Part shown: one piece after another, positions 1 to 8,631 of the stretch | Layout of the letters: every line of letters starts with the position of its first letter | Position numbering within the stretch: the first letter of the stretch is position 1 | Source of the DNA: Kribbella antibiotica | GTDB taxonomy: Bacteria; Actinomycetota; Actinomycetes; Propionibacteriales; Kribbellaceae | Reading direction: 5' to 3' | Assembly: GCF_004349055.1 (NCBI RefSeq) | Contig: NZ_SMKX01000003.1 | Coordinates: 1 to 64,000, forward strand | Length of the DNA stretch: 64,000 bases | Translations under genes and position numbers: made by a program | The notes under the pieces: generated by a model | What the model saw: the letters and a program-made list of their open reading frames with translations, nothing else | Databases searched by the model: none | Told to the model about the DNA's origin: nothing

Positions 1-692
1 ACGTAGTTGGTGCGGGGGTGGCGGGCGATGTCGGTGGGGGTGCCGGACTGGACTACGCGGCCGTTCTCGATGATGACCAGGCGGTCGGCGAGGACCATGG
101 CGTCCAGTGGGTCGTGGGTGACCAGGAGGGTGCGGCCGGGGAAGCGGTCGAGGTGCTGGCCTAGTTCGGCGCGGACGTGGAGGGTGGTGCCGGCGTCTAG
201 AGCAGCTAGCGGTTCGTCCAGCAGCAGTACGTCGGGACTGGTGGCGAGCGCGCGGACCAGGGCTACTCGTTGGGCTTGGCCGCCGGAGAGGGCGCGGGGG
301 CGGGTGCGGGCGTAGGAGGAGAGGCCGACGGTCTCCAGCCAGCGGGCGGCCTCAGCGCGGGCTTCGTGTTTGTCGACGCCGCGGGCGCGGAGGCCGAAGG
401 CTACGTTCTCCAGGCAGGTGAGGTGATTGAAGAGCAGGTAGTCCTGGAACACGACCCCGATGGGCCGCCGGTCCGGCGGACGGAAGGTGCGGGGCGGCTC
501 GTCCCACGTCTCGTCGCCCAGGGCGATACGCCCGGCTCCCAATGGCAGCAGCCCCGCTATGGCGCGCAGTGCGGTGCTCTTACCGGCGCCATTGGGTCCA
601 AGCAGGGCGACGACTTCACCAGGGGCGATGGTGAGGTCCACATCGAGGTCGAAGGATCCGCGAGTCACCCGGAGGTCGGCGTACAGGGTCAT
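1..692 (-). CDS. modC: molybdate ABC transporter ATP-binding protein ModC, C-terminus cut by window edge
   Basis: This is the ATPase that powers molybdate import through ModB. About 230 codons are visible, reading from ATG at 692 to the window start. The fragment contains a Walker A motif (GPNGAGKST, near residue 32), a Q-loop (VVFQDY), an ABC signature (LSGGQAQRV), Walker B (VLLLDEPL) and a switch histidine (VTHDP). The C-terminal part, which would hold any TOBE/Mop domain, lies outside the window. The start overlaps the modB stop by four bases (ATGA), so the two are translationally coupled. Assignment to molybdate rather than another anion rests on the adjacent modA, modB and TOBE regulator. 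Confidence 0.93.
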   Translation of the reverse strand, partial: MTLYADLRVTRGSFDLDVDLTIAPGEVVALLGPNGAGKSTALRAIAGLLPLGAGRIALGDETWDEPPRTFRPPDRRPIGVVFQDYLLFNHLTCLENVAFGLRARGVDKHEARAEAARWLETVGLSSYARTRPRALSGGQAQRVALVRALATSPDVLLLDEPLAALDAGTTLHVRAELGQHLDRFPGRTLLVTHDPLDAMVLADRLVIIENGRVVQSGTPTDIARHPRTNY

Positions 693-1495
693 CGCAGCCC
701 ACTGATCCAGCGCTCGCGCAGCGACGCCAGGACGACAACAGACACCAGCAACAACACCACACTCAGTACGACGGCCACATCCGGATCAGTCTCCAATGCC
801 AGGTACACGGCCAGCGGCATGGTCGTCGTACGGCCGGGGAAGTTGCCGGCAAACGTGATGGTGGCGCCGAATTCGCCCAGCGCTCGCGCCCAGCACAACA
901 CCGTCCCTGCCACCACTCCTGGAGCTATAGAAGGCAGGGTGACCCGGCGGAACGTCAGCCAGCGACCAGCGCCGAGTGTCGCGGCCGCCTCCTCATAGCG
1001 AGGGTCAGCAGCGCGCAGCGCGCCCTCAACAGAGATCACTAGGAACGGCATCGCCACAAAGGCTTCCGCAACGATGACTCCGGCCGTTGTGAACGGCAGC
1101 GAGAAGCCGAACCAGGTATCGAGGTGCTCACCGATCAGTCCGCGCCGTCCGAGCACCAGCAGTAACGCAACGCCGCCAACAACAGGCGGCAGCACCAGAG
1201 GCACAGTCACCAACGCCCTGATCAACCCGCGGCCCGGAAGCTCACCTCGGGCCAGCAGCCACGCCAGCGGAATCCCCAGCAACAAGCACAGCGCAGTGGC
1301 CGCGGTAGCGCAGACCAGCGACAGCCGAAGTGCGGTCCACACATCAGCACTGAACAGTTTGCTCGGCAGCGTCGACCAAGGAGCCTTAGCGAGCAGTCCG
1401 ATCAGGGGGATCAGCAGAAACGCCAGCCCGAGCAGTGCAGGCAGCAGGAGCACGAGAGGCAGCCGCCCGGTCGTGCTCCTGCTGCGACGACTCAC
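689..1495 (-). CDS. modB: molybdate ABC transporter permease ModB
   Basis: This 268-residue inner-membrane permease forms the molybdate channel with ModC. It has five or six hydrophobic segments; the first starts near residue 12. The cytoplasmic EAA loop (EEAAATLGAGRWLTFRRV, about residues 165-185) contacts the ATPase. Length and motif order fit ModB of the CysTW/ModB permease family. The GTG start overlaps the modA stop as GTGA, and the stop overlaps the modC start as ATGA. The three genes therefore form one tightly coupled operon. Confidence 0.94.
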   Translation of the reverse strand: MSRRSRSTTGRLPLVLLLPALLGLAFLLIPLIGLLAKAPWSTLPSKLFSADVWTALRLSLVCATAATALCLLLGIPLAWLLARGELPGRGLIRALVTVPLVLPPVVGGVALLLVLGRRGLIGEHLDTWFGFSLPFTTAGVIVAEAFVAMPFLVISVEGALRAADPRYEEAAATLGAGRWLTFRRVTLPSIAPGVVAGTVLCWARALGEFGATITFAGNFPGRTTTMPLAVYLALETDPDVAVVLSVVLLLVSVVVLASLRERWISGLR

Positions 1496-2259
1496 GGCTG
1501 GCCGAAACCTGCGGCCGACAGGACAGCCTTGCCCTTGTCGGACAGGATGTAGTCGACGAACGCCTTCGCGCCGGTCGCGTTCGGTGCCTTGCTCAGCGTG
1601 GCGATCGGGTACTCGTTGATGGCCTTGTCCGCCTCGGGGAACTCGATCCCGTCCACCTTCTCCTTGGCCGCGAGCACATCTGTCTTGTAGACCAGTGCGG
1701 CGTCGACTTCACCGAGGCTGACCTTCGTCAGCGCAGCTTTGACGTCCTGCTCCAGGCTGTCCGGCTGCGGCGTCAGACCGGCCGCCTTGAACACCTTGTC
1801 CGCCGCCGCACCGCATGGCACCTGCGCCGCGCACAGTGCGATCTTCTTGTTCTTGTCGGTGAAGTCCTTAAGCCCGGCGATCTTGCCCGGGTTGCCCTTC
1901 GGTACGGCGATCTCCAGCGTGTTCTGCACGAAGGTCGTCGGCGTGCCCTTGTCGGTCACCTGGTCCATGTTCTTCGGCGCTGCGGACGCGAACACGTCCG
2001 CCGGAGCACCCTGGTTGATCTGCGTGGCCAGGGCCGAGCTACCGGCGAAGTTGAACACCACCTTGACGCCGGGGTTGGCGGCCTCGAAGTCCTTGCCCAG
2101 TTGGGTGAACGTGCCGGTCAGCGATGCCGCCGCGAACACGGTGACGGTCCCGGAGACGGAGCTGGAAGGCGACGATGCGGCCGGCTTGTCGGCACCGCAG
2201 CTGACCAGGGTCAGGGCGGCAACGGTGGTGAGCGCGGCGAGCGCAGTACGGCGGAACAT
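1492..2259 (-). CDS. modA: molybdate ABC transporter substrate-binding lipoprotein ModA
   Basis: This 255-residue protein is the extracellular molybdate (or tungstate) receptor. The N-terminus is a lipoprotein signal with a lipobox ending LVSC at about residue 20. It is followed by a serine-rich linker and a periplasmic-binding fold that opens TVFAAASLTGTFTQLG, the typical ModA start. The conserved phrases FNFAGSSALATQI and GAPADVFASA also fit the family. The ATG shares one base with the stop of the upstream TOBE regulator (TGATG). Confidence 0.95.
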   Translation of the reverse strand: MFRRTALAALTTVAALTLVSCGADKPAASSPSSSVSGTVTVFAAASLTGTFTQLGKDFEAANPGVKVVFNFAGSSALATQINQGAPADVFASAAPKNMDQVTDKGTPTTFVQNTLEIAVPKGNPGKIAGLKDFTDKNKKIALCAAQVPCGAAADKVFKAAGLTPQPDSLEQDVKAALTKVSLGEVDAALVYKTDVLAAKEKVDGIEFPEADKAINEYPIATLSKAPNATGAKAFVDYILSDKGKAVLSAAGFGQP

Positions 2260-2666
2260 CAGGCCTCCGGGATTTCGACGACGACGTGCGTGGACTTGAT
2301 CGAGGCGACGGCGACCACCCCTGGTTCCAGGCCGAGCTCGTCGGCGGCCTCGCGGCTCATCAACGACACGACGCGGAACGGGCCGGCCTGCATCTCGACC
2401 TGCGCCATCACGCCGTCCTTGACGACGCGGGTGACGATCCCGCGCATGCGGTTGCGCGCCGAGGCCGCCGTGGTGTTGCCCGGCTCCGGGCTGTCGGCCA
2501 ACTCCTGGGCGAACGCTGCCAGCGCCTGGCCGTCCACCGCCATCCGCCCGCTGTCCTGGACCGACGACAACCGGCCCTGATCGATCCAGCGCCGGACGGT
2601 GTCATCACTCACACCGAGCAGGGCTGCTGCCTCACTGATCCGTAAATTCGGCACGGAGGACAGCAT
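2259..2666 (-). CDS. HTH plus TOBE-domain molybdate-responsive regulator
   Basis: This 135-residue protein probably senses molybdate and controls the operon. Residues 8-55 form a MerR/excisionase-type helix-turn-helix (ISEAAALLGVSDDTVRRW). Residues about 72-135 form a single TOBE/Mop molybdate-binding domain (NRMRGIVTRVVKDGVMAQVE). I chose ATG 2666 because the domains begin right after it and upstream sequence lacks family resemblance. It is the first gene of the mod operon and is divergent from the acyl-CoA dehydrogenase gene. It is not a classical ModE, which carries an N-terminal LysR-like HTH and two TOBE copies. Regulation is inferred from domains and position. Confidence 0.88.
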   Translation of the reverse strand: MLSSVPNLRISEAAALLGVSDDTVRRWIDQGRLSSVQDSGRMAVDGQALAAFAQELADSPEPGNTTAASARNRMRGIVTRVVKDGVMAQVEMQAGPFRVVSLMSREAADELGLEPGVVAVASIKSTHVVVEIPEA

Positions 2667-2762
2667 ACTGCCGCAACTGCGCCAATCGGGCCGGTGTTTC
2701 GAGTTGTCCACAAGCCGTAATTGGTCACCGAAAGTGGGGGCGAATCCGCATATGTTGTTGGC

Positions 2763-4685
2763 ATGGAGACATCGGGGATGCGGGACTACTTGGACGGGCC
2801 ACACAAGGCGGCCCGCGACGTCGTGCGCGCCGGATTGGCGGCGAACACGGAGTTGTTCGAGTTCGCTGTGCGGCAGCCGCGCGACGAGTATCGCGACACC
2901 GTGCTGGAGATGCTGCAGGCGATCACCGCCCAAGGGCATCCGGCGCGCGGTTTCCCGAAGGAGTACGGCGGCGAGGGTGACCTCGGTGGCTATATCGCCG
3001 GCTTCGAGACGCTGGCCTTCGGTGACCTGTCGCTGATGGTGAAGGCCGGTGTGCAGTTCGGCCTGTTCGGCGGCGCGATCCTGCACCTCGGCACCGAACG
3101 GCACCACGAGGCCTACCTCGCCGACGCGATCGGCGGCCGTCTGCTCGGCTGCTTCGCGATGACCGAGACCGGGCACGGGTCGAACGTCCAGGCGCTCGGG
3201 ACGACGGCGACGTACGACGCTGCCACCGACGAGTTCGTCATCCACACCCCGACCGCGTCCGCCCGCAAGGACTACATCGGCAACGCGGCCCGGCACGGCC
3301 GGATGGCAGCCGTGTTCGCCCAGCTGATCGTCGGCGGTGAGACCCACGGCGTGCACTGCCTGCTCGTCCCCATCCGCGACGAAGCCGGTACGGCGCTGCC
3401 GGGCGTGACGTTGTCGGACTGCGGACCCAAGCTGGGGCTGAACGGTGTCGACAACGGGCGGATCGTCTTCGACCAGGTCCGGATCCCGCGGGACGCGCTG
3501 CTCGACCGCTACGCGCAGGTCGATGCTGAGGGCAACTATCACAGCGAGATCGAGAATCCGGACCGCCGGTTCTTCACGATGCTCGGCACCCTCGTCCAGG
3601 GTCGGGTGTCGGTCGGTGGCGCCGCGATCACCGCGAGCAAGGTCGCCCTGGAGATCGCGATCCGCTACGCGGCGCAGCGGCGGCAGTTCGGGGCGCCGGG
3701 GAGCAACGAGGAGACGCTGCTGCTCGACTACCGCATGCATCAGCGACGGCTCCTGCCGCTACTGGCCCGGACCTACGCGCTGCACTTCGCGCAGGGCGAG
3801 CTGGTCGACGAGTTCGTCCGGGTCTTCGGTGATGGCAGCAGCGAGCACGACCGCCGAGCGTTGGAGGCGCAGGCGGCCGGGACGAAGGCGCTCGGGACCT
3901 GGCACGCCACCGAGACGATCCAGATGTGCCGGGAGGCGTGCGGCGGAGCTGGGTATCTGGCGGAGAACCGGCTGGCGACGCTGAAGGCGGACACCGACGT
4001 GTTCACCACCTTCGAGGGCGACAACACCGTCCTGCTGCAACTGGTGGCGAAGGGTCTGCTGACCGACTACCGGGAGTCGTTCGGGAAGCTCGACCCGCTC
4101 GGGACAGCCCGGTTCATCGCGGCGCAGGCGGTCGAGATCGCGGTCGAGAAGACGGCGCTCCGACCGCTCATCGATCGGCTGCGCGACGTCGTACCGAATC
4201 GGAACGATGCGAATGATCCGGATGCTGGACTCCGCGACGACGCGTACCACTCCGGGCTGCTGCGGTTCCGCGAGCAGCACATGCTGGCCGGTGTCGCGCG
4301 TCGGCTGAAGGCGGGGATCGATGCCGGCGACAACGCGTTCGACGTGTTCAACCGCTGCCAGGACCACGTCATCGCGGCCGGCCGGGCGCATGTGGACCGG
4401 GTCGTGCTGGAGGCGTTCCAGACGGCCGTCGAGAAGGCGCCTGAGGAGCTGCAGGGCGTCCTGAAGGACGTCTACGACCTGCACGCCCTGTCGGTGATCG
4501 AGGCCGAGCGCGCGTGGTACCTCGAGCACGGCCGGTTGTCACCGGCCCGATCGAAGGCGATCACGGCCCTGGTGAACGAGCTGTGTGGCGTCGTCCGGCC
4601 GGTCGCGGTCGAGCTCGTGGAGGCGTTCGGCGTACCGGGCGCGGCAGTGGAGGTGCCGATGGTTGTACCGTCACAGCATGAGTGA
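2763..4685 (+). CDS. acyl-CoA dehydrogenase/oxidase (ACOX-like, 640 aa)
   Basis: This flavoenzyme should perform the first alpha-beta oxidation step on an acyl-CoA. At about 640 residues it is much longer than ordinary acyl-CoA dehydrogenases and matches the acyl-CoA oxidase architecture: an N-terminal helical domain, a middle beta domain (CFAMTETGHGSNV, near 130), an FAD-contact arginine (RRQFG, near 315) and a C-terminal ACOX helical domain. The phrase FTTFEGDNTVLLQL near 415 holds the family's catalytic Glu. The ATG at 2763 is chosen over an in-frame TTG at 2721. The stop overlaps the next gene by eight bases. Whether oxygen or an electron-transfer flavoprotein is the acceptor cannot be told. 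Confidence 0.9.
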   Translation: METSGMRDYLDGPHKAARDVVRAGLAANTELFEFAVRQPRDEYRDTVLEMLQAITAQGHPARGFPKEYGGEGDLGGYIAGFETLAFGDLSLMVKAGVQFGLFGGAILHLGTERHHEAYLADAIGGRLLGCFAMTETGHGSNVQALGTTATYDAATDEFVIHTPTASARKDYIGNAARHGRMAAVFAQLIVGGETHGVHCLLVPIRDEAGTALPGVTLSDCGPKLGLNGVDNGRIVFDQVRIPRDALLDRYAQVDAEGNYHSEIENPDRRFFTMLGTLVQGRVSVGGAAITASKVALEIAIRYAAQRRQFGAPGSNEETLLLDYRMHQRRLLPLLARTYALHFAQGELVDEFVRVFGDGSSEHDRRALEAQAAGTKALGTWHATETIQMCREACGGAGYLAENRLATLKADTDVFTTFEGDNTVLLQLVAKGLLTDYRESFGKLDPLGTARFIAAQAVEIAVEKTALRPLIDRLRDVVPNRNDANDPDAGLRDDAYHSGLLRFREQHMLAGVARRLKAGIDAGDNAFDVFNRCQDHVIAAGRAHVDRVVLEAFQTAVEKAPEELQGVLKDVYDLHALSVIEAERAWYLEHGRLSPARSKAITALVNELCGVVRPVAVELVEAFGVPGAAVEVPMVVPSQHE

Positions 4686-5295
4686 GTCGATCGAACCCGC
4701 CTCGGCTGCCGATGCCGCCCGCGAGCTCGCCCGGGTCCTGCTGGAGCAGGCCGATGCCCTCGACCTGCACGACCTGCGGGCGACAACCGCGATCGAGAAC
4801 GTGCGCGTCCAGGCCAGAGTGCTGGCCGACGCGGTCAACGAGCGCGGCTGGGGGGACATCTTCCTCGGGATCGACTCCTACGATCCCGACGAGCTGGACG
4901 ACCTTCCGCTCGGGCCGGACGACTTCGACGACCCGGAGGACTACCGGGAGATCGTTGCCGGAGACGACCTCGACGAGCTCGAAGAGGTGCTGTTGCCGGA
5001 GGACGGCGTGCGGGTCAGCTACCAGGCCCGCTACGACTTCGTGGTGACGGATCCTGAGGCGTTCGTCCGTTATGTCCGCAGCCGGGCGCCCGAGGCGCAG
5101 AACGACGACGTCGTCGACGACATCGAGGACGCGCAGTCCGCCTTCGAGCTGCTCTGCTACCTCGACGGCCTCGGCTCCAAGGACTACGACCAGTCCGGGC
5201 TCACCCCGGCCGGCGGCGAAGAGTCCCACAAGATCGTCGAGTTCTCCCTGTGGGACCTCGATCCGACCCGCCGGGACGACACCTTCCCGTACTGA
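4678..5295 (+). CDS. hypothetical acidic protein
   Basis: This 205-residue protein belongs to no family I recognise. It starts with ATG at 4678, inside the end of the acyl-CoA dehydrogenase gene, so it is probably co-transcribed with it. The middle (about residues 65-105) is extremely acidic, with runs such as DPDELDDLPLGPDDFDDPED. The C-terminal half has mixed alpha/beta character and ends SLWDLDPTRRDDTFPY. There is no signal peptide or membrane segment. Codon use matches its neighbours. It could be an adaptor or a small-molecule-binding protein, but nothing in the sequence decides this. Confidence 0.75.
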   Translation: MSESIEPASAADAARELARVLLEQADALDLHDLRATTAIENVRVQARVLADAVNERGWGDIFLGIDSYDPDELDDLPLGPDDFDDPEDYREIVAGDDLDELEEVLLPEDGVRVSYQARYDFVVTDPEAFVRYVRSRAPEAQNDDVVDDIEDAQSAFELLCYLDGLGSKDYDQSGLTPAGGEESHKIVEFSLWDLDPTRRDDTFPY

Positions 5296-5311
5296 CCGTC
5301 GTACTGACTGA

Positions 5312-5515
5312 TCAGAGGCCCTGCAGGCGATCCTGGATGCGCTTGCTCTCCGCCGCCTGCGCGGCCTCGTCGGCAGCCAGCTCCGCAGCGCTCTTCGCGG
5401 ACTTCTGGCTGGGACTCGCCACGCCGTCCAACGCCTTGCTGATGCTGCGCTGAGTCTGGAACTCCGCGTTCTCGCCGCTCTTGTGCGTCTCGTACGGATT
5501 CGGTTCGTTAGCCAT
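5312..5515 (-). CDS. small hypothetical protein (67 aa)
   Basis: This short reading frame begins with ATG at 5515 (MANEPNPYETHKSGENAEFQ) and is hydrophilic, with an Ala/Glu-rich probable helix toward the C-terminus (KSAAELAADEAAQAAESKRI). Codon choice has the strong G/C third position of local genes, which supports its being real. It converges with the acidic hypothetical gene ending at 5295. The region upstream carries repeated AAGGCAA elements and a TATAAC-like box, consistent with its own promoter. No family is recognised. Confidence 0.6.
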   Translation of the reverse strand: MANEPNPYETHKSGENAEFQTQRSISKALDGVASPSQKSAKSAAELAADEAAQAAESKRIQDRLQGL

Positions 5516-5547
5516 GCTGTCAGCGTAGGCAGGACCCGGGGTCTTGT

Positions 5548-5617
5548 TGTTGCGGAAGGCAACATATCGACGGAGTGTAGTTATAGAAACACTCAGCGTT
5601 GCCTTGTCCAAAGGCAA
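5548..5617 (-). promoter_or_regulatory. AAGGCAA inverted repeats upstream of the 67-aa gene
   Basis: Three copies of AAGGCAA, or its complement TTGCCTT, sit at 5556-5562, 5599-5605 and 5611-5617. The last two form a perfect 7-5-7 inverted repeat. An overlapping 6-5-6 repeat (TGTTGC/GCAACA) lies at 5548-5564. On the minus strand a TATAAC-like -10 box lies between the copies, near 5580. This looks like a regulator-controlled promoter for the gene starting at 5515. The regulator is unknown. Confidence 0.4.
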
Positions 5618-5735
5618 TGCAAATGTTTGAACCGAGCAGTAGCCGGTTTTCGGGGGCCCATGACAACGTTCTCTTTGTCAGCGACGGACGGGTCGCCGGC
5701 ACCAGGCTCCAGGCGGTAACTGACGAAACTCCCGT

Positions 5736-5770
5736 CCGTAACCGGACTGTACCTCCCCTGCCGGTTACGG
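5736..5770. repeat. perfect 10-bp inverted repeat
   Basis: CCGTAACCGG at 5736-5745 pairs perfectly with CCGGTTACGG at 5761-5770 around a 15-base loop. There is no T-run on either side. It lies in the hairpin-rich gap downstream of fbiC and may be part of a structured transcript or a protein-binding site. Confidence 0.5.
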
Positions 5771-5852
5771 AATGAGACGACGGTCCGCCCTCCTTCGGGC
5801 CGAACTGCCCTCTCGGGGCAACAGCAGGACGCCGGTCGTGCCAGATCGGTGC

Positions 5853-5876
5853 CGGTCGCCAGTGAGGTGGCGACCG
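5853..5876. repeat. perfect 9-bp hairpin
   Basis: CGGTCGCCA at 5853-5861 pairs perfectly with TGGCGACCG at 5868-5876 around a six-base loop. It lies 50 bases beyond the fbiC terminator candidate in the direction of fbiC transcription. It could be a second, back-up terminator or part of a structured 3' region. Confidence 0.45.
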
Positions 5877-5925
5877 ACACCCGGCACGGCCGGCGTTTCT
5901 TATTGCGCAAGGTCGCAGAGCCGAA

Positions 5926-5965
5926 GTCCGGCGTACTGGTGCAACTGGGGACCAGTACGCCGGAC
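5926..5965 (-). terminator. 15-bp stem hairpin downstream of fbiC
   Basis: GTCCGGCGTACTGGT at 5926-5940 pairs perfectly with ACCAGTACGCCGGAC at 5951-5965 around a 10-base loop. It starts 13 bases after the fbiC stop codon. The stem is long and GC-rich but has no clear U-tract, which is common for actinobacterial terminators. It most likely ends or stabilises the fbiC transcript. Confidence 0.6.
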
Positions 5966-5978
5966 AAGGTGCGATCGG

Positions 5979-8540
5979 CTAGGCGAGTTCCAGCAGGGTG
6001 TTCGAGCGCTGCTTGACCTCGCCGTACGTCGTAGTGCGCTGGCGGGCCGGGCGATTCGCGGCGGTAGCCATCGCGGTGAGCTCCTCGATGGACTTGCGCG
6101 AGCCATGCTTCGAGCCAGCCATCCGGCTGATGGTCTCTTCCATCAGGGTGCCGCCGATGTCATTGACGCCGCCGTTGAGGACCGCGACGCAGCCGTCGAC
6201 GCCGAGTTTCACCCAGGAGCACTGGATGTTGTCGATCCGGCCGTGCAGCATGATCCGCGACATGGCGTGCACGGCGCGGTTCTCGTCGTACGTCGGGCCC
6301 GGGCGGGCGACGCCGGCCAGGTAGATCGGCGAGTTCTGGTGGATGAAGGGCAGTAGGACGAACTCGGTGAAACCACCGGTCTGGTCCTGTACGGCGGCGA
6401 TCGTGCGCAGGTGCTGGACCCAGTGGTGCGGGGCGTCGACGTGGCCGTACATCATCGTGGAGCTGGAGGGCAGCCCGACCTTGTGAGCGGTACTGATGAC
6501 CTCGATCCAGCTTGCCGTCGGCAACTTTCCCTTGGTGAGGATCCAGCGGACGTCGTCGTCGAGGATCTCGGCGGCGGTGCCGGGGATGCTGTCCAGCCCG
6601 GCCTCCTTGACCGAGATCAGGAACTCCTCGATGGACAGGCCCGTCCGGACCGAGCCGTTCAGAACCTCCATCGGCGAGTAGGCATGGACGTGCATCTCCG
6701 GAACGCGGTCCTTGATCGCACGGACGAGATCCGCGTACGCCGTACCGGGCAGGTCAGGGTGGATGCCGCCCTGCATGCAGACCTCGGTCGCGCCGATCAC
6801 CCAGGCCTCTTCGGCGCGCTGGGCGACCTCGTCCATCGACAGCGAGTAGGCGTCGGCGTCGGTGCGGCGCTGGGCGAACGCGCAGAACCGGCAGCCGGTG
6901 TAGCAGACGTTGGTGAAGTTGATGTTCCGGTTCACGACGTACGTGACGTCGTCGCCGACGACCTCCTTGCGCAGGTCGTCCGCAATCCGCGCCAGCTGGT
7001 CGAGCGCCGGCCCGGTGGTGGTGATGAGTGTCAGGGCCTGCGCGTCCGAGAGCCCTGCCGGGTTGTCTTCGGCAGCGGCCAGCGCGGCCTTCACATCGGC
7101 GTCGATGCGGACCGGCGCCGACTTCCCGAGGCCCGCGTCGATCGGGAGCGAGGAGCCGGCAGCGCGCCGAGCGGCGACATCCTCCCGTACGACGTCCCAG
7201 TCGCCATAGGCAGCGTCGAAGTCCGAACGCGTCTCGGTACGACGGCCTTCGGTGTCGATGGCGGTGTGCAGGTCGGTGCGCCCGACGCTGTCCCAGCCGC
7301 CGTCAGGCTCCTGCCAAGGCAGGCCGACAGGCATCGCGGCTTCGTTGGCGAGACCGGTCTCGGGATCGACCAGGGCCTCGACGTGCGAGATCAGGCGCGG
7401 GTCGAGCCAGGGCTCACGCAGGTACTCCGGGTGAGCCGTCAGCCGCTCACGCAGCTCGAAGCCCGCGTCGGCGGTGATCTTGGTCAGGTCGTCGATCTGC
7501 GGCCAGGGCCGCTCCGGGTTCACGTGGTCCGGGGTCAATGGCGAGACCCCGCCGAAGTCGTCGACACCCGCATCGAGCAGGGCGCGGCACTCGGCCAGAT
7601 CGACCAGGTTCGGCGGCGCCTGCACGCGCATCCGCGAGCCGAGGACGACCCGGGTGACGGCGATCGCGGCCAGCCACTCGTCCAGCGGCACGTCGGCGTC
7701 GTTCCGCATCGCGGTGTCCGGCTTCACGCGGAAGCCCTGGATGATGACTTCCTGGATGCCGTTGTACTGCCGGGCGATCTTGCGCAGCGCGAAGATCGAG
7801 TCGGCGCGCTCGGCCAGGTTCTCGCCGATGCCGATCAGCAACCCGGTCGTGAACGGGACGTTCGAGCGGCCCGCGTCCTCGAGCACCCGCAGCCGGATCG
7901 CCGGGTCCTTGTCGGGGGAGCCGTAGTGCGGCTGGCCCTTCTCCTCGAACAGGCGGCGCGAGGTGGTCTCCAGCATCATGCCCATGCTCGGCGCAACCGG
8001 CTTGAGCCGCTGCAGGTCCTGCCAGGACATGACTCCGGGGTTCAGGTGCGGCAGCAGCCCGGTCTCTTCGAGTACGCGGATCGACATCGCCCGGACGTAG
8101 TCCAGCGTGGTGTCGTACCCGGCCTCCTCCAGCCAGACCCGCGCTGCGTCCCAGCGCTTCTCCGGAGCGTCGCCGAGAGTGAACAGCGCCTCCTTGCAGC
8201 CCATCGCTGCGCCCTGCCGCGCAACCTCGAGCACCTCGTCAGGCGACATGAACGGCGCGTGCACGCGGCCCGGTGTCGTCGCGAACGTGCAGTAGTGGCA
8301 GCGGTCCTGGCACAGCCGCGTCAGCGGGATGAAGACCTTCTTGGAGTACGTGATGATCCCGGGCCGGCCGGCGTCGGCCAGGCCCTGGTCGCGCACCCGG
8401 GCCGCGGTCGCCATCAAGGCCGTCAGCGCGGTTCCCGAGGCGGTCAGCAGCACCTCCACCTCGGCCTGGTCGAGGGTCTTCCCGTCGTCGGCCCGCTTCA
8501 GTGCGCGGCGCATCGCCGTACTCAGCTCGTTGGTTGTCAC
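5979..8540 (-). CDS. fbiC: 7,8-didemethyl-8-hydroxy-5-deazariboflavin (FO) synthase, CofG/CofH fusion
   Basis: FbiC makes FO, the deazaflavin chromophore of cofactor F420, from tyrosine and a ribityl-diaminouracil. The 853-residue protein contains two radical-SAM halves. The N-terminal CofG-type half has the cluster motif CQDRCHYC (C77, C81, C84), and the C-terminal CofH-type half has CYTGCRFC (C546, C550, C553). Length equals the actinobacterial fused enzyme. GTG at 8540 is chosen because it gives the expected N-terminus; upstream in-frame sequence is unrelated. The gene is transcribed alone and divergently from a TetR gene. Two other genes here, at 41095 and 52055, are also F420-associated. 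Confidence 0.95.
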   Translation of the reverse strand: MTTNELSTAMRRALKRADDGKTLDQAEVEVLLTASGTALTALMATAARVRDQGLADAGRPGIITYSKKVFIPLTRLCQDRCHYCTFATTPGRVHAPFMSPDEVLEVARQGAAMGCKEALFTLGDAPEKRWDAARVWLEEAGYDTTLDYVRAMSIRVLEETGLLPHLNPGVMSWQDLQRLKPVAPSMGMMLETTSRRLFEEKGQPHYGSPDKDPAIRLRVLEDAGRSNVPFTTGLLIGIGENLAERADSIFALRKIARQYNGIQEVIIQGFRVKPDTAMRNDADVPLDEWLAAIAVTRVVLGSRMRVQAPPNLVDLAECRALLDAGVDDFGGVSPLTPDHVNPERPWPQIDDLTKITADAGFELRERLTAHPEYLREPWLDPRLISHVEALVDPETGLANEAAMPVGLPWQEPDGGWDSVGRTDLHTAIDTEGRRTETRSDFDAAYGDWDVVREDVAARRAAGSSLPIDAGLGKSAPVRIDADVKAALAAAEDNPAGLSDAQALTLITTTGPALDQLARIADDLRKEVVGDDVTYVVNRNINFTNVCYTGCRFCAFAQRRTDADAYSLSMDEVAQRAEEAWVIGATEVCMQGGIHPDLPGTAYADLVRAIKDRVPEMHVHAYSPMEVLNGSVRTGLSIEEFLISVKEAGLDSIPGTAAEILDDDVRWILTKGKLPTASWIEVISTAHKVGLPSSSTMMYGHVDAPHHWVQHLRTIAAVQDQTGGFTEFVLLPFIHQNSPIYLAGVARPGPTYDENRAVHAMSRIMLHGRIDNIQCSWVKLGVDGCVAVLNGGVNDIGGTLMEETISRMAGSKHGSRKSIEELTAMATAANRPARQRTTTYGEVKQRSNTLLELA

Positions 8541-8571
8541 GTCACCAAAGCCTAGGGGCCAGAACCCGGCC

Positions 8572-8591
8572 GATCCCGCGATTCCGGGATC
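8572..8591. promoter_or_regulatory. palindromic operator between fbiC and tetR
   Basis: GATCCCG at 8572-8578 and CGGGATC at 8585-8591 form a perfect 7-6-7 inverted repeat in the short divergent gap. Its size and place suit the TetR protein encoded from 8632, which may control itself, fbiC or both. The functional assignment is inferred. Confidence 0.4.
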
Positions 8592-8631
8592 CAAAAACAA
8601 TCCGTACAGACGTCCTGGTAGTTTGCGAAGT

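Larger units (their letters stand above)
5516..5978. other. 463-base gene-free gap rich in hairpins
   Basis: No convincing gene lies between the end of fbiC and the start of the 67-residue gene, both on the minus strand. The gap holds four separate inverted-repeat elements: 5548-5617, 5736-5770, 5853-5876 and 5926-5965. Parts near 5560-5640 are noticeably AT-richer than the surroundings. The gap probably combines an fbiC terminator with the promoter of the small gene. A structured RNA is possible but unproven. Confidence 0.6.

Noticed and set aside
2721..2762. An upstream TTG start for the acyl-CoA dehydrogenase
   Set aside because: ATG 2763 is a better start codon and the extra 14 residues show no family similarity. 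The longer start would also take up most of the divergent promoter region.
5593..5967. A 124-codon open frame on the minus strand in the gap downstream of fbiC
   Set aside because: It runs straight through four inverted repeats, has an ungainly composition (Cys triplet, many Arg/Pro changes) and no plausible ribosome site or family resemblance.
6411..8555. A 714-codon open frame antisense to fbiC
   Set aside because: It is a GC-rich shadow frame opposite a certain gene and its product is dominated by Arg, Val, His and Asp without domains. The same holds for other long antisense frames, for example opposite ftsH, nadB and the GH116 gene.
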